Positions 23,440 to 35,510 of a DNA stretch of 64,000 bases are shown here, one piece after another. The notes beneath the pieces were generated by a model. That model was not told the origin of the DNA, made no database searches, and saw nothing but the letters and a program-made list of their open reading frames with translations. Position numbers and translations under genes: made by a program. The stretch lies in contig CM034546.1 in NCBI GenBank assembly GCA_020055645.1, forward strand, positions 29,078,001 through 29,142,000, given 5' to 3'. Source of the stretch: Tomocerus qinae (Eukaryota; Arthropoda; Collembola; Entomobryomorpha; Tomoceridae). Numbering within the stretch: position 1 is the first letter of the stretch; every line of letters starts with the position of its first letter.

Positions 23440-23785
23440 TACAGGGTGTCTGCGAAACTGGAAAGACTATCCGCTTGGAAAACCTGTCACAGAAGGAAAC
23501 TTGTTATTGCTGTTTTGAAATGCTTCACGGATGCAGGTTTTCTTTTGTAACAACTGATTTTATTTATCTCCCAATAAGTCATCAAATTTAACAATGAAAT
23601 TGTAAATTACTAAATGCGATTTTAGATTCTTTAATTTCTTGCTTATCTCACGGGCAGATTTTTTAGAAGATTCTACTAAACGATAGGCAATTTATCTTTT
23701 AAAAGTGATTTCATTTGAATCGGTTAAGTAATCTGAGTTATTAAAATATTTGTAAAAATTTCACATGCTTCGTGAACACCCTGTA
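23440..23785. mobile_element. Small TIR element with TACAGGGTGT ends
   Basis: TACAGGGTGTCTGCGAA on the left is matched by TTCGTGAACACCCTGTA on the right. It is about 346 bp and non-coding, with possible TA flanks. It lies about 70 bp outside the inner end of the left arm. The 81-codon frame at 23,346-23,591 overlaps it and is not a gene. Confidence 0.65.
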
Positions 23786-24009
23786 CATATCTTCTTTTAT
23801 TTCGGGTGGGTACATTTGCCGTTAAAAACTCCTCTAAACATACCTTTGAAAGACTATCTAGCTTTACACAGTCAGTTTACCTATTAGATAAGTCGATTAT
23901 GATTAACACTTAAAATTATTACTCTTTGCACATTTAGCTAATGATGTACTAATAATTCAATTTAGCTTTTCATTTCGTCATTATATCTTTTATTGTATAT
24001 CATTACACT

Positions 24010-24250
24010 TGACAAAATATTGAGCAAAAAATATTTACCAGGGTTGTCAAAAGTGAAATATTGCACTTGAATTAAATAGAGAAATAAATGACTTTATTTC
24101 GCGAAGTATTTCACTTCAGCTTTGGTTGAAAAGTGAAGTTAAGAAAATAATTTCAACAAAGTGAAATAATGCCATTAATTTCACTTGTCTAAGGTGATAT
24201 AAAGTCATTTACTTCACCTGTCCAAGGTGAAATAAAGCCATTGAAAATTG
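24010..24250 (+). repeat. Dispersed GTGAAATAAA repeat, copy 1
   Basis: Repeated, partly self-complementary GTGAAATAAAGTCATTTATTTCAC-type units (AAATGACTTTATTTCGCG is typical). A second copy in the same orientation is at about 30,700-30,970 with the same leading segment (CAGGG, then TTGAAATAAATAGAG). Confidence 0.65.
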
Positions 24251-24299
24251 AAGTTAATGCACCCTGAGTAATACATATTTCACACGATGAAGTGTCAAA

Positions 24300-24830
24300 G
24301 CAAGTCGGGCACTGCATTTCAGCAGCAGCCGGTAGCATTAACGATCTAGTACTTCGTGCGCCATCTTCACCGCGCCGTATAACTATAACCCAAGGTCGTT
24401 TAAGTTATGGGTACTGAGGCTGGTCATGGCGTTTTAGGTAGTATGATCCTCTGCTCCGCATGGGCGGAGCGGTTCCTCCAATTTTTTTGATTTTTGAAAT
24501 AATGAGTGTTTTTTGAAATTAGCGCCATTGGAAACTTTAAAATTTTGCATGTGCAATTATAATTTGACGCCACCTCGAATTTAGAATTTACAAGTAAATA
24601 TTCTAAATCCTTTAAACAAAAAAATTAGACAAATATGACAACAAAAACTAATTGGGTGGGGCTGCCCCTCCCACTTTTCTAATTTACAGTAACGGTAATT
24701 GTTTTCGAAATAAGCGTATCTCACAACGTCCAAATGTAATAATAATTTGACTATACTTAATCAAATGGGTATAGTGCCCTGCCCACTCCCCCGAATTTTG
24801 AATTTACAAATAAATGCTTATTATAATCCA
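24300..24830 (-). repeat. Inverted partner of the 27,830-28,560 repeat block
   Basis: GTGCGCCATCTTCAC, TGGGGCTGCCCCTCCCAC and TAATCAAATGGGTATAG are reverse-complement relatives of segments in 27,830-28,560. This makes an imperfect inverted pair around the delta GST gene. No coding region is seen. Confidence 0.6.
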
Positions 24831-25060
24831 AATCAAATTCGAAATTTTGCAAATTTTGTAGTTAGTTTTGTGAATACTATTTGAATCACCATTTGCTTGT
24901 GTTGTGTGTGACTATGTATGACAAAAATTAATCGTAAAATTAGCTCGAAAACCCTTAACTATACAACTGCTAATGTTAATTACACCATCGATGTGCAACC
25001 GAATACATTATTGTGTTTTGTATTTATGCTGAGCTAAAAGGTTGCAGTTTCAACGATTGT

Positions 25061-25783
25061 AGGTCGATTTGGCAAAAGACATTTTGGCAAAAGAGTCACG
25101 CAGTCAATTACATTCATTATGTAATTAACGGTCGTAACAAAAGTTATTTCGAATTCATTGCTACTATTTTTATGAATTTTTGGAAGGGGGAACTTTTTTT
25201 CCGATATTTTCTAGTGACTTTGCGTAATCTAAGGTTTATCTTTGTGTACATTAACCTTCTCCGTATTGGAAAAGTGTAATTCAAAATACGCAAAAGAGTG
25301 TTTTCCATTCTCTGTAGTTCTGTTACTATTACTAAAATAAACCTCCATAACGGTGGTCTTTCACAACCCATTTTTAAATGAAATCGACAAATCACATTGA
25401 GTGCAATACCAGTACTTCTTCCCCTTCCTTGTACTTCTTAAGCTATAAGAGCATCCGTTGCGGGCTAACTTATGGGTTATTTTATTAAATGTTTGGGACA
25501 CGAATTTTATTGTTGACTCAGCCATTCCTAATAAGAAACTGTCAGCTCCGCTCAAAAGAATGTAAGAGCATGCGTGTAAAAAGAGAATGTAAGGTCGGTC
25601 AGCGTCCCTTTAAGTACCGTCAATTTCCACTCTATACAACGGTTATAGTTTTTGCCAGATTGTGCGTTTGTACATTTTGCCAAACTCTCCGACGTGGCAA
25701 AAAGGCGATTTGTCAAATTATCCTGAGGGGTCAAAATCGTGACAAAACAACTTTTGCCAAAATGTCTTTTGCCAAATCGACCT
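25061..25783. mobile_element. TTTGGCAAA-type TIR element carrying a zinc-finger frame
   Basis: AGGTCGATTTGGCAAAAGAC at the left end is the reverse complement of the right end (25,764-25,783), with a second TTTGGCAAAAG unit inside each. It is 723 bp long. Flanking 9-mers AACGATTGT and ATAACGGTT are only loosely alike, so a target duplication is not proven. It encloses a short FLYWCH-like frame on the minus strand. Confidence 0.7.
25361..25555 (-). CDS. Short FLYWCH-like zinc-finger frame inside a TIR element
   Basis: A 64-codon open frame on the minus strand. Residues about 29-56 hold LARNGCSYSL, a basic KGKKYW and YCTQC, which resembles the core of FLYWCH fingers (aromatic YWxC followed by Cys). 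FLYWCH domains are DNA-binding and are often captured by Mutator-like and other DNA transposons. The frame is too short for a full FLYWCH protein and the distal His is not obvious, so it may be a fragment. It is fully enclosed by the TIRs at 25,061-25,783. Confidence 0.4.
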   Translation of the reverse strand: MSGADSFLLGMAESTIKFVSQTFNKITHKLARNGCSYSLRSTRKGKKYWYCTQCDLSISFKNGL

Positions 25784-26160
25784 ATAACGGTTTCAACATT
25801 ATAGACAATTGTTGTCCGTACCTTTGTTATCTAACTAAAAAAGAAACCAGGGCGATTAAATGTAAATAAAGATTATAAAATTCCGTTTATTATAGATTTC
25901 AACATCCACTTTGGCGGTGGTATTGAGAATTCTCTGATACTGTAAAGCAATTTGGGTATTTAAATGACGCTGATTACCGAAACTCAATTATTGAATTTAA
26001 CGTGTTGCTGCAATAAATAATATCAAACATTTATTCCATTGCTCAAGCAAAATTATTATTTTATTACTATTTTTACTTTAAGTTACCAGAATCGCCGGGT
26101 CCTGCCATTTCAAAAAATTAAAGTGGCCGTCTCGTTTAAGTTTTCAAAAAACTTGTAGCA
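25784..26160. other. 5' flank of the delta GST gene
   Basis: AT-rich with no clear TATA box. The 60 bp just before the ATG (about 26,085-26,150) are less AT-rich and probably 5' UTR. Confidence 0.4.
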
Positions 26161-27000
26161 ATGGTAATGGATATCTATGGGACTTATGGAAGTGCTCCTT
26201 GTCGGGCTGTTCTGATGGCCGCAAAAGCAATTGGGGTTGCTGTAAATCTGAAAGTGGTTGTACCAATGACGGAAGAAATTGCAAAACCTGAGTTTATTAA
26301 AGTAAGAACGTTTTTATTTTATTCTTACATTGAAATAGAAAATAGGTTGATCTGGTAGTATAAAATTTTATTTAGATGAACCCACAAAAAACTGTTCCTA
26401 CGATGGATGACAGTGGATTCTATCTTAACGAAAGCAGAGCAATGCTTCAGTATATGGCAAACAAATATAGTAAATGTGACAAACTATACCCGAAAATACC
26501 AAATGAGCGTGCTGTTGTGGACATGCGACTTTATTTTGATATGGGCACCTTGTACGCCAGATTTGCAGAAGCTTATGTAATTAAGAAACATTTATTTATG
26601 TTATGGATATTCCAGTTCTGTACATTGTCATTGATTAGCTAATATTTTAAAATAATAATTAACAATATTGAATAATGTGGTTTAGTACCCTGCACTTTTT
26701 GCTGGTCAACCTATTACCGAAGACAAGTTGAAACGACTTGATGAAGCCTTGGAATACTTAGAGATTTATCTCAAAGACGGTTTTGTTGCAGGAGGACAAA
26801 TAACAATAGCAGATTTTGCAGTCGTGGCATCTTTAAGCACCATTGAGGGATTTGGTCACAACTTAACTAAATTTCCTAAAACGAACAGTTATTTACAAAA
26901 ATGCAAAGCCGTGATTGTAGGATATAAAGAGATAAACCAAAAGGGCGTCGATGAAATGAGCCAATGGTTTCATTCTACTGTTCGACAATCAACTAAATAA
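26161..27000 (+). CDS. Glutathione S-transferase, delta class
   Basis: Three exons (26161-26301, 26376-26576, 26686-27000) encode 218 residues, the usual size. The N-terminal thioredoxin-like domain has [15 protein letters not shown] with the expected catalytic Ser at residue 11, then [14 protein letters not shown] (the glutathione-binding cis-Pro region) and ESRAMLQYM. The helical C-terminal domain has [14 protein letters not shown] and [13 protein letters not shown] (the N-capping box). Delta GSTs are arthropod enzymes that conjugate glutathione to electrophiles in the cytosol and often act in insecticide or xenobiotic detoxification. It is the only gene in the spacer between the two P450/monooxygenase arms, so it is single-copy while its neighbours are doubled. 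Confidence 0.94.
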
Positions 27001-27269
27001 AACCAATTTTAGATGTAAGCAGTTAGGGACACACGCGGCAGTAGTTGGCAACACTCGACACCAGGGTTACCAGGTATACTTACATGGCAAGTACAATAAT
27101 TAAATTAGGTCCTATACTTAAAATACTTAAATTATACTTAAATCATCTAAAATCGGAAACAATGGAATAACTTCATCCTTAAATATTGGATTGGAACACA
27201 CATTGTTATTGTTTAAATACGTTGAAATATTGAAATTGCACGAATTGGTAAGATAATTAGTTTTGCTTC

Positions 27270-28604
27270 AGGAGCGTTGTCGAAACAAACGGAGCAGAGG
27301 CGAAGTGAGACATTTCTGCCGTGTACAGGCAGAAAGTAACTTTCATACAGCGCACCCTCATGCAATTTAAAATAGCGGACTCCACGAACAATTATCTCAA
27401 ATAATGAGATACACAAAATGTTTGTTGAACCCTCGTCCACATTCCCAAAAAAAGTTTTTTTCAAAATTGTACTCCATTTTCTGACAAAGAGCAAAAATTA
27501 TGTGAAAATTAAATGCTAATAGAATCTACACGCACCATTTATCCCCAACCAAACTACTTTGGTTGGATAGTACATAAAAAATGCTACATTTTATTAATTG
27601 GAACCAGTGGGGATAAATGGTGCATTCAAAAGTTATAAGTGTTTTAAAAAGTCTCGAAATAACGGAAATTCATAAGATTTCCAAAATACCAAGGTAGTTT
27701 CATGTAGGGACAATTACAGATCATTAATTACAGAATATTTTAAAGGTCTAGACCCTAGGAAATTAATGGTTTCAACTGTAAAATCAATATTAGGCGTACT
27801 AAGTTTTCAAACACGCTGATTTCAAAAAAAAGTGGGAGGGGCATCCCCACCCACTTAGTTTTTGTCTTCACATTTGTTTAAAATCTTGGATTTTAGCATT
27901 TTCAAATATACTGATTTTGAATACAGTAATCATTTATTTGTAAACCAAAAATTCGAGGTGGGCGGGGTGGCCACACCCATTTGATTAAGAATAGTCAAAT
28001 TATTATTACAAATCTTATTTTGAGGTTTTCGGATGCGCAAATTTCAAAAACAAATTACCATTTTTTACAAAAACCAAAAAAGTGGGAGGGGCAGCACCAC
28101 CCACTTTCTTATTGTAGTGATATTTGTCTATTATTTTGGTTTCGAGGTTTTTGAATATGCTGATTTTGAATGCAACAAAAATTCCCGCATAAATTCAAAA
28201 TTCGAGGTGGGCGGGGTGGCCACACCCACTTGATTAAGAATAGTCAAATTATTATTACAAATCCTGTTTTCAGACTTTCAGATGCGCAAATTTCAAAAAC
28301 AATTACCATTTTTTGCAAAAACCAAAAAAGTGGGAGGGGCAGCACCACCCACTTTGTTATTGTAGTCATATTTGTCTATTATTTAGGTGTGTATGTGTAT
28401 GTGTATGTACATTTGCTTCAGTGCAGAACCAAAACAGAGAAGCCTATTACCACCTGAAAATGTCATTCAACCACTGTACCCATACCTCACTCACCTTGTG
28501 ACAAAGTTAAATGGCGCTGTGAAGATGGCGCACGGAGTAATAAGTTGTTAAATGTACTGACTACTACTAAATTGCAGTGCTCCGTTTGTTTCGACAACGC
28601 TCCT
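27270..28604. mobile_element. Composite TIR element (AGGAGCGTTGTCGAAAC ends)
   Basis: AGGAGCGTTGTCGAAACAAA at 27,270 is the perfect reverse complement of the sequence ending at 28,604, and the match runs about 27 bp. The 1,335-bp interior holds the GTGGGAGGGGCAGCACCACC tandem block and no credible gene. Confidence 0.72.
27820..28375 (+). repeat. Tandem repeat, about 250-bp period, three partial units
   Basis: GTGGGAGGGGCAGCACCACC, or its near-copy, occurs at about 27,834, 28,082 and 28,329. GAGGTGGGCGGGGTGGCCAC precedes two of them. The stretch between is AT-rich and similar from unit to unit. Confidence 0.7.
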
Positions 28605-28879
28605 ATACGGGTAGGGGTAATTTCAAATGAAATGTTTATTTAATGATCAAATAGCTGCGATGGAGCTATAATTGTACCAATATTCAATCATATATGAATT
28701 GATCTGAACTTAATGCTACTTTTTCAGTTCGATCGATCGATCAGTGAAAAAGTTTTAGTTCGTTCGTTCAACTGTCATGGCCGAAATTCCTCAACAGTTC
28801 GTTCGATCAGCTCAATTGAACTGAACGAACGAACTGATTTTCAGTTCTGAACTTGAACTTTTTCAGCTCTGCTCAGCAG

Positions 28880-29620
28880 CAGTGGTTGCAGATTGTAAAG
28901 GTGGAGTGAGGGGAACGAGGTAGAGGACGGAGGTTAAAAGAGAAGAGTTAGGTGGATGATCGTGGTTGAGAAAGATGGGAGTGAGAGGGAGGTGGAGAGG
29001 GGAATGACGTGTAGGAGGTAGGTTGAGACTTTGAGAGAGGGGAATGACGTGTAGGAGGAATGTTGTGAGATTGAGAGAGATGAGTTACAGGAAGATGGAA
29101 AGAAGAATGATGGATAGGAGGTAGGTTGGGAGAGAGGAATTATGTGGAAGATCGTGGTTGAGAGAGAGATGAGTGAGGGGGACGAATGAGGTGGAGATAG
29201 AGTAATGAAGTAGTGGTGGGGAGAGAGAAATGAGGTGGAGGAGTAAGATCGAAAGCCAGAGGAGCGTGATGGAGTAGGAAAATCGCGAAAAACGAAGGGG
29301 GAAGGAGATCAAGAAAGAAGAGTGAGGTGGAGGATAGTGGTTAAAAGAGAGGATTGATGTGAAAGAAAGTGGTAAAGAGGGGGAGTGAGGTGAAAGAAAG
29401 TGGTGAAGAGAAGTGGTTAAGAGAGTCGTGAAGGATAATGGTTATAAAGGGAGAGGAGTGAGGTGAAGGAAAGTGGTTGAAAGAGGTGGCGAGGTTAGGT
29501 TCGTAGAGAGGAGGGAGGTAAAGTATGTAGGAAGAGAGAGGGAATTGAGTTGGAGGAAGGAAGTTGTTTGAAAAGAATGAGATGGAAGGGAGTGTTGCCA
29601 TTTTGTCCACTTTTTACTAT
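28880..29620 (+). repeat. Purine (G/A)-rich tract, 740 bp
   Basis: The plus strand is almost all G and A with scattered T, in loose GAGGTGGAGGA / GAGAGAGAG units. A second tract at about 29,915-30,075 has the same composition. About 290 bp of ordinary sequence lies between them. Open frames on the minus strand here are poly-pyrimidine artefacts (Ser/Leu/Pro-rich). Confidence 0.85.
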
Positions 29621-30075
29621 TTGGTCTTTGCATCTGGACGAAAGTCTGTCTCAAGTTACTCTAGACTTAAGAAATCAAATTTTAAATATTTTGAAGATGA
29701 AATATTGGCCAAAACGAACTAAACATTGATCTAAAGACAGCGAACCGCCGTCCGCAGGCACATTCTTAATTTTTAACTTCAACTTTACCTTAATGTTCAC
29801 TGTTGGAATGTTCTTTTCTTTAAAAACCCAAAAGAGTATTTCCTCCATTATGATCATTTATTGCATCAATTTCGATCAGACCATTTTATTACATGTGGAT
29901 TTAACTACTTGGGACCGTTGGGTGAGAGAGGGAGGTGAAGAAGGGAGGTTGGGAGACGGGAATTGAAGTTGTTAGATAAAAGAGAGTTAAAGGAATGAAT
30001 TTGGTAAAGAGGAGTGAGGTGGAGGTTGGAGATTGTAAGAGAAGAATGAGGTGAAGGAGCTAGTGGTGTGAAGTG

Positions 30076-31284
30076 GAAGTAAAAATATATCTATCTTCAC
30101 TCACGTCTCCACTTTTCACATTGCTGAACTGAGGTATAGCATACAATGCACTAGTATTAATTTGTAATTTGTACAAACCGGACATAGACCTATATGTACT
30201 TTCCTAAGTTTTGGCTTTCAACAAACCTAACCTAATTTGATACAACTTATTTTTGCATTTTCACCAAAGTTTAATTGAATAAAATTAGGTTTGGTTGGTG
30301 TCGCCCATTGCCCATTACTTTAACTACATGTACGTACTTAATCCCATGTAGCACAATTATTTATTGCACATTGTATACTGTCAACACTGAGTCCCTAGGT
30401 ACTGTTAAGCCGACTACCAGTTTGCGTGTGTCGCTAGCCTCACCTACGTAAATTTAAAGAAATTTTGGGTTTTGGCAAAAATAAATATGATATGTATGAT
30501 TTAAATATCAACACCAAATATACAAATCAATATGAATAAACTTGGATTGGAAAAAAACATTGTAAAGGATAGAAGTATTATTTATGTAAAAATGCTAATA
30601 TGAACTTATTATCTACAAGTAATTGAGCTAATCGGCCAGAATTTATGAAACTATTCCTCTGGGATGATTTCTTTTCCGCACATTGTTGTACGTTGTTCCC
30701 AGGGTGGGCAAGTGAAATATTTCGCTTGAAATAAATAGAGAAATAAATGACTTTATTTCGCGGACCATTTCACTTCAGCTTTTGTTGAAAAGTGAAATTG
30801 ATGAAATAAATACAACAAAGTGAAATAAAGTCATTTATTTCACTTCAAAAGTGAAATAAATGCCATGTATCCCTATTTATTTCATTTTATTCCATTAATT
30901 TCAATAAATTCCATTAATTTCAATTAATTTCTTTATTTCAATTAATGTCATTTTATTTCATTTATTTCACTTTTCAAGATGAAGTGATTGAGGCAGTCTT
31001 GGGTAAATCTTAATCCAATTTAGTTCATTGGTTTAAAGTAATAATTAATATTTAAGTTTTGTCACTATTTTTTGCCTGATAGTTCACGTCGGCTTTAGGC
31101 AAAAACCTACAGCAAGCCGTAACAGAAGCTCGCCTGATTAAAGGTTAACGTATACACATTTTGGTAGACGAAAAGTACTCGCACGTAGCACAAAACCGAG
31201 GGTACGGATTTTGATCAAAATTTCAGAATTGAGTCTTTATATATGTAGCTATGACATATTAAAATTCAGACATTGATATTATAA
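30076..31284. other. Intergenic, includes second GTGAAATAAA repeat (30,700-30,970)
   Basis: No gene. A segment near 30,165-30,200 (TTTGTACAAACCGGACATA) resembles the end of the fold-back at 41,677-42,202. The repeat block at 30,700-30,970 is the direct partner of 24,010-24,250 and ends in ATTTCATT / ATTCCATT units. Confidence 0.55.
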
Positions 31285-31925
31285 GGAAACGAAACTATAT
31301 TATTTGAAAAATCAACAGAAAACTAAAATTGATAATAGTTGATTAAGAAAATCAACAGAAAATCAAAATTGATAATTGTTGATTGGGAAAATCAACAGAA
31401 AATCAAAATTGATAATTGTTGATTGAGAAAATCAACAGAAAATCAAAATTGATAACTGTTGATAAGGAAAATCAACAGAAAATTAAAATTGACTACCGTT
31501 GACTATGAAAATAAACAAAAAATCAAAACTAATTAATGTTGACTATGAAAATCCACAGAAAATTAAAATTGATTACTGTTGACTATGAAAATCAACAGAA
31601 AATCAAAACTGATTAATGTTGACTATGAAAATCAACAGAAATTTGATTGTCATAATCAATACAAAATCAAAATCTATTAATATTGACAATTAAAATCAAC
31701 AGAAATTTGATTATCATAATCAATACAAAATCAAAATATATTAATATTGACTATCAAAATCAATACATGATGAAAATTTATTAATATTGGTTATCAAAAG
31801 CATACATAATGAAAATATATTAATATTGACTATCAGAGTCAATACATAATGAAAATATATTAATATTGACTATTAAAGTCAATACATAATGAAAATATAT
31901 AAATATTGACTGTTAAAATCAAGCC
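31285..31925 (+). repeat. Degenerate minisatellite with self-complementary units
   Basis: About twelve units of roughly 40-60 bp. The first half is built on AAAATCAACAGAAAATCAAAA plus TTGATAATTGTTGATT, and the second half drifts to AATCAATACATAATGAAAAT plus TATTAATATTGACT. Each unit holds TTGAT...ATCAA-like inverted pieces and could fold on itself. Confidence 0.8.
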
Positions 31926-32392
31926 AATTTGTAACAGATTCGTTATTTTACTTTTGAGGGTAATTTTCCGTTTTTGTTATTTTACTATCTAATTTCAGTT
32001 TTAGTAGAAGTGGCATGATTTATTTTATACTATCGGGTAACAACCTATAGGAAACGGTATTACAATTTTCAATGCCCAATTTTCTCTTTGACTATCAAAA
32101 TGAAGACAAAGTGAGCGCGCGGTATCTCAATAATCAATAGACCGATTAACCCCAAAATTAATAGGGATCGTCAGTAGTCCATAGGCATTGTATTTACCAA
32201 GTTTGGTTAATATCCGTCATTGCGTTCGAAAGTTATCGTGGGTACGAACGGACGGACGTACGGACAGACTGTGCGGTTCTATAAGCTCGCTTCCTCAGGC
32301 GAGCTAAAACTGACGAATAAGTGTAAATCTAATTGGTAATATTTCTTAATGCTAAGTATTATTTAAGAAAGTCATGCAAAGGTCATCTTTAC
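31926..32392. other. Intergenic, with a GGACGGACGTACGGACAG tract
   Basis: About 32,240-32,310 contains ACGAACGGACGGACGTACGG followed by a CTCGC...GCGAG hairpin. Such GGAC runs are common near the ends of old transposons, but I cannot assign a family. Confidence 0.4.
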
Positions 32393-32911
32393 GATTACCG
32401 AAAATGACCTAAAACATTAGGTTCACTACAATGCCATTGCGTAGTAGCAATATTTTATCTGTACCGAAGGCCCTTATTTAAATCAAATTGACATGTTCAT
32501 GAAATTATGGAAAAAATGGCGACGGATGTTTTAATAGCAATATATAAATTGTGTCCAATACCATATTTTAATTAATGCCTTATAATACCGTATGAACCGT
32601 ATAAAAAGCTTGAACTGAACATTAGAAACGCATTATTGTACACAAAACATATTCCATTATCATTATCATTGTGGGCTAGCAGAATATTGCATTGCAAAAT
32701 GTCGATGTTGTGTTGCAGAATGATTTTTACATGTTAATACATTGGTATTGATAACGTCAAGTATTATTTTTGGTTCAAATGATAATAAATTTAAACTATA
32801 ACGCATATTTCGATAAGTATTTTAGGTAGTTCAAACCAAAAATTTATTTGTACTTATATTTTACAGTGCAGTATAATTGCGAGCACTAAATCCACTATTG
32901 CTTTTATAAAT

Positions 32912-35407
32912 TTAGGTACTATCACTTGTGCATGTGTTAATTGGTTTATACTCTTCGTCAAAATATGGATAGTTGGTAAGAACTTCTTTCATTGTTGGTC
33001 GACAATAGCCAGTATGATTGGAGTATCTTGTCATGATTTGATAGTCTAACCTCATTGCAGGTGTCCATTCAACTGTGTTCACTATTTCGGAGAATCGCTT
33101 ACCTCTCATAGATATTGGGTAATTGACAATTGGATCTGTGTCACTTGGGTGTGCACTAATCAAATAAATTACGAATTGTCATTCGATACTTTTTCAAAAT
33201 GAAAAGATAACTAAAATGACTTCAAACTTACAGGTATGTTTCTTCTATGTTAAAATATCCAAGCATAGCCTGTTTGGGAACTTCGCTATTGCAGCTGACT
33301 AAATTGTCGAGTCTTGGGTAGTAAGATATAAACGTCATGCACATTTCCTCCTTTGTAGACCGCCCACCCAATATTGCAGTGCCATTGTTCCATGTACTGT
33401 CATACTCACATTCTAGTGACAAAATAAAAAAATAAATGTCAATGAAAGTATTTGTAACAAATTTGGACTAAATTATTGCTTTCGTCAAATGTATTGATAG
33501 CCTTGTTCGAATGTATTGTAATACCCAATGAAAGATGATCACCAGGAAGTAATCTCCGTTGCGTTGAAAAGGACCTGGTGGCTTGGAAATTAAAATCATA
33601 ATTGTCGTCTTTCACTAGCCAAGGAAGTTCCTTACCCCCACGAAAATGTCTCACTTTCATTTTTCTACCTTTAAAATTCATAAATTAAATGAATAACTAA
33701 TTAGGCTACACAGGGCAACGATTTTATTTACTTATATTATAATAATACCTGACAGATGAGAATGAAGCAAAAAATTAAAAGCTGTAACACCATTGGGTGG
33801 CATGTCAGCTATGCAAGATACGTCACAGTGAGCAACTGTTGTAAATTTTGTTGATTGTGGAGGTATCATTTGCGTGAAATTTATTTCGGAACCAATTACT
33901 AAACGTCCGGCATCAAATTGCCTGTAATTTTGAAGATTTAATTTTTTGTCACATTTGTGTGGGCTTATTGATTAAATTATGGCATAAAAGTTAGTCTACC
34001 TGATGGCATCAGTGTAATACAATTTTAGACCCGTATCAAATGTAATGTTTGAAAGCTTTTGAGGATTATTGTAATGCACTTCCAGCTTAAAGTAGTCTCC
34101 AGAATGTAATGGGAATCCGAGGTAATCGGGAAAGAGAGTGATCTAGAATGTTAAGAGTAGATTTGGTTATTTCGCACTTAAAATATCTAACATAATATCC
34201 AATTTGACTAACCTCTCCACCAATTGCCCAGCCGTAGGCAATTGTCTCACAATGTTCCCCCGGAAAGTTTTCATTAGTTGGGTAATAACAATCATCTCCA
34301 GGATGACCAAGGTAGCTTTCAAAAACAGATTCCATCCCTTCCGGTACGTGACACAAATAGGCTTCCATATGGTGAGTATGTGCAAATGCATCCGGTGACT
34401 CGAGAATTGCATTAAACTGTATAAAATACCAGTATTTATTAATATCAGCCATTTCAGCATTAATAACTCGTAAATATTTCTTTGACTAACGCCAACAATG
34501 TGATGCATTTTAGACACATTTGGAGTTTTGTGAATGGTGCACCAGTACGTTGTATCTTCGGCAGGCATAGGTTTATGCGTCCTTAGTTCCCATATCGAGT
34601 ACCTTCAGATAATAATTTTAATAATGATTTGAAAACTGACACATTGTTGAAATTGAGGCCATATAATTCTAAAAATGTTAAAAAGTACCCAGATAAATCA
34701 GGATTTGCTGGCATAACAGGATCTAACAAATTCACAGATTTGGATCCTCTGTTGACCCCGTGGTATTCCAGATCGTCCGTATCGCCATAGCTCCATATGA
34801 GGTTGAGTGTATCGTCCTAATAAATATAACAGATAAAATATTAAAGTAAATGATAGTTGAAGGAAATCTGAAGCCAAAACGCAGAAGATAAACCAGAAGC
34901 TTTTTTACATTTATAGGGACATCTTGGTCGTCACAGGTATTCAAATCGCGAGAAAATTTTAAATAAGTATGCGTCGTGTTTTCGTCTGCATCTAGTAATT
35001 CATAATTTTGAACATCATCTAAAATTGGTGTGAAGAAGCCTAAAGCGTGACGATCCTAGAAATAAGGTAATGCAAATATGCCAATTTAATATTCTGTATT
35101 GTCTTATTGCATTAACAATAATTTACTGTATTCAAATTACCTCCAAATAAGGAACACCATTACGTACACCCCCGACGACAATGTCAGCCCCGGCCATACC
35201 ACCGTTGGGAGAAAATCCCAGCCCTACGAATCCCGTCGTAGCGACTGTGACTTCAAAGACAATCGAAGAATTAGATTCAACATTCCACTTGACCTGATAG
35301 GCGTCATCAGCCGCTATTCGGAACGGCAGCGCCGGCAGAGAAGTTGTGATTAAGATGATACCTATCAAAAAGAAGTTACAACGTAGATTATAATAGGTAA
35401 CGGCCAT
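32912..35407 (-). CDS. Copper type II monooxygenase, DBH/MOXD1 family (right-arm copy)
   Basis: Mirror copy of the 20,356-22,851 gene. Exon limits follow from 55,763 minus the left-arm positions (first exon 35,141-35,407, last exon 32,912-33,155). The open exon segments I compared translate identically to the left copy, and the copper ligands and splice sites are kept, so it should also be functional with 580 residues. It is head-to-head with the dead P450 at 37,711. Having two identical copies means RNA-seq reads cannot be assigned to one or the other. Confidence 0.92.
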
Positions 35408-35502
35408 TTGGAAGTAAATATGTCGATATACGATGCAAACAAAGAAACAGTATTTGTGAATCCTTGATGTTTCAATGAAAACCATGTGAGTTAAATGCAT
35501 CG

Positions 35503-35510
35503 CTTTTATA
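35503..35510 (-). promoter_or_regulatory. TATA box of right-arm copper monooxygenase
   Basis: TATAAAAG on the minus strand, mirror of 20,253-20,260. Confidence 0.7.

Noticed and set aside
29085..29610. Ser/Leu/Pro-rich open frames on the minus strand
   Set aside because: They are artefacts of the purine tract, with no domain, start context or splice support.
31285..31925. CRISPR-like array
   Set aside because: Unit length and sequence drift continuously and there are no unique spacers. The genome is also eukaryotic.
32240..32310. GGACGGACGTACGGACAG tract as the end of a known retrotransposon
   Set aside because: The motif is shared by several transposon types, and no reverse transcriptase or long terminal repeat is visible nearby.
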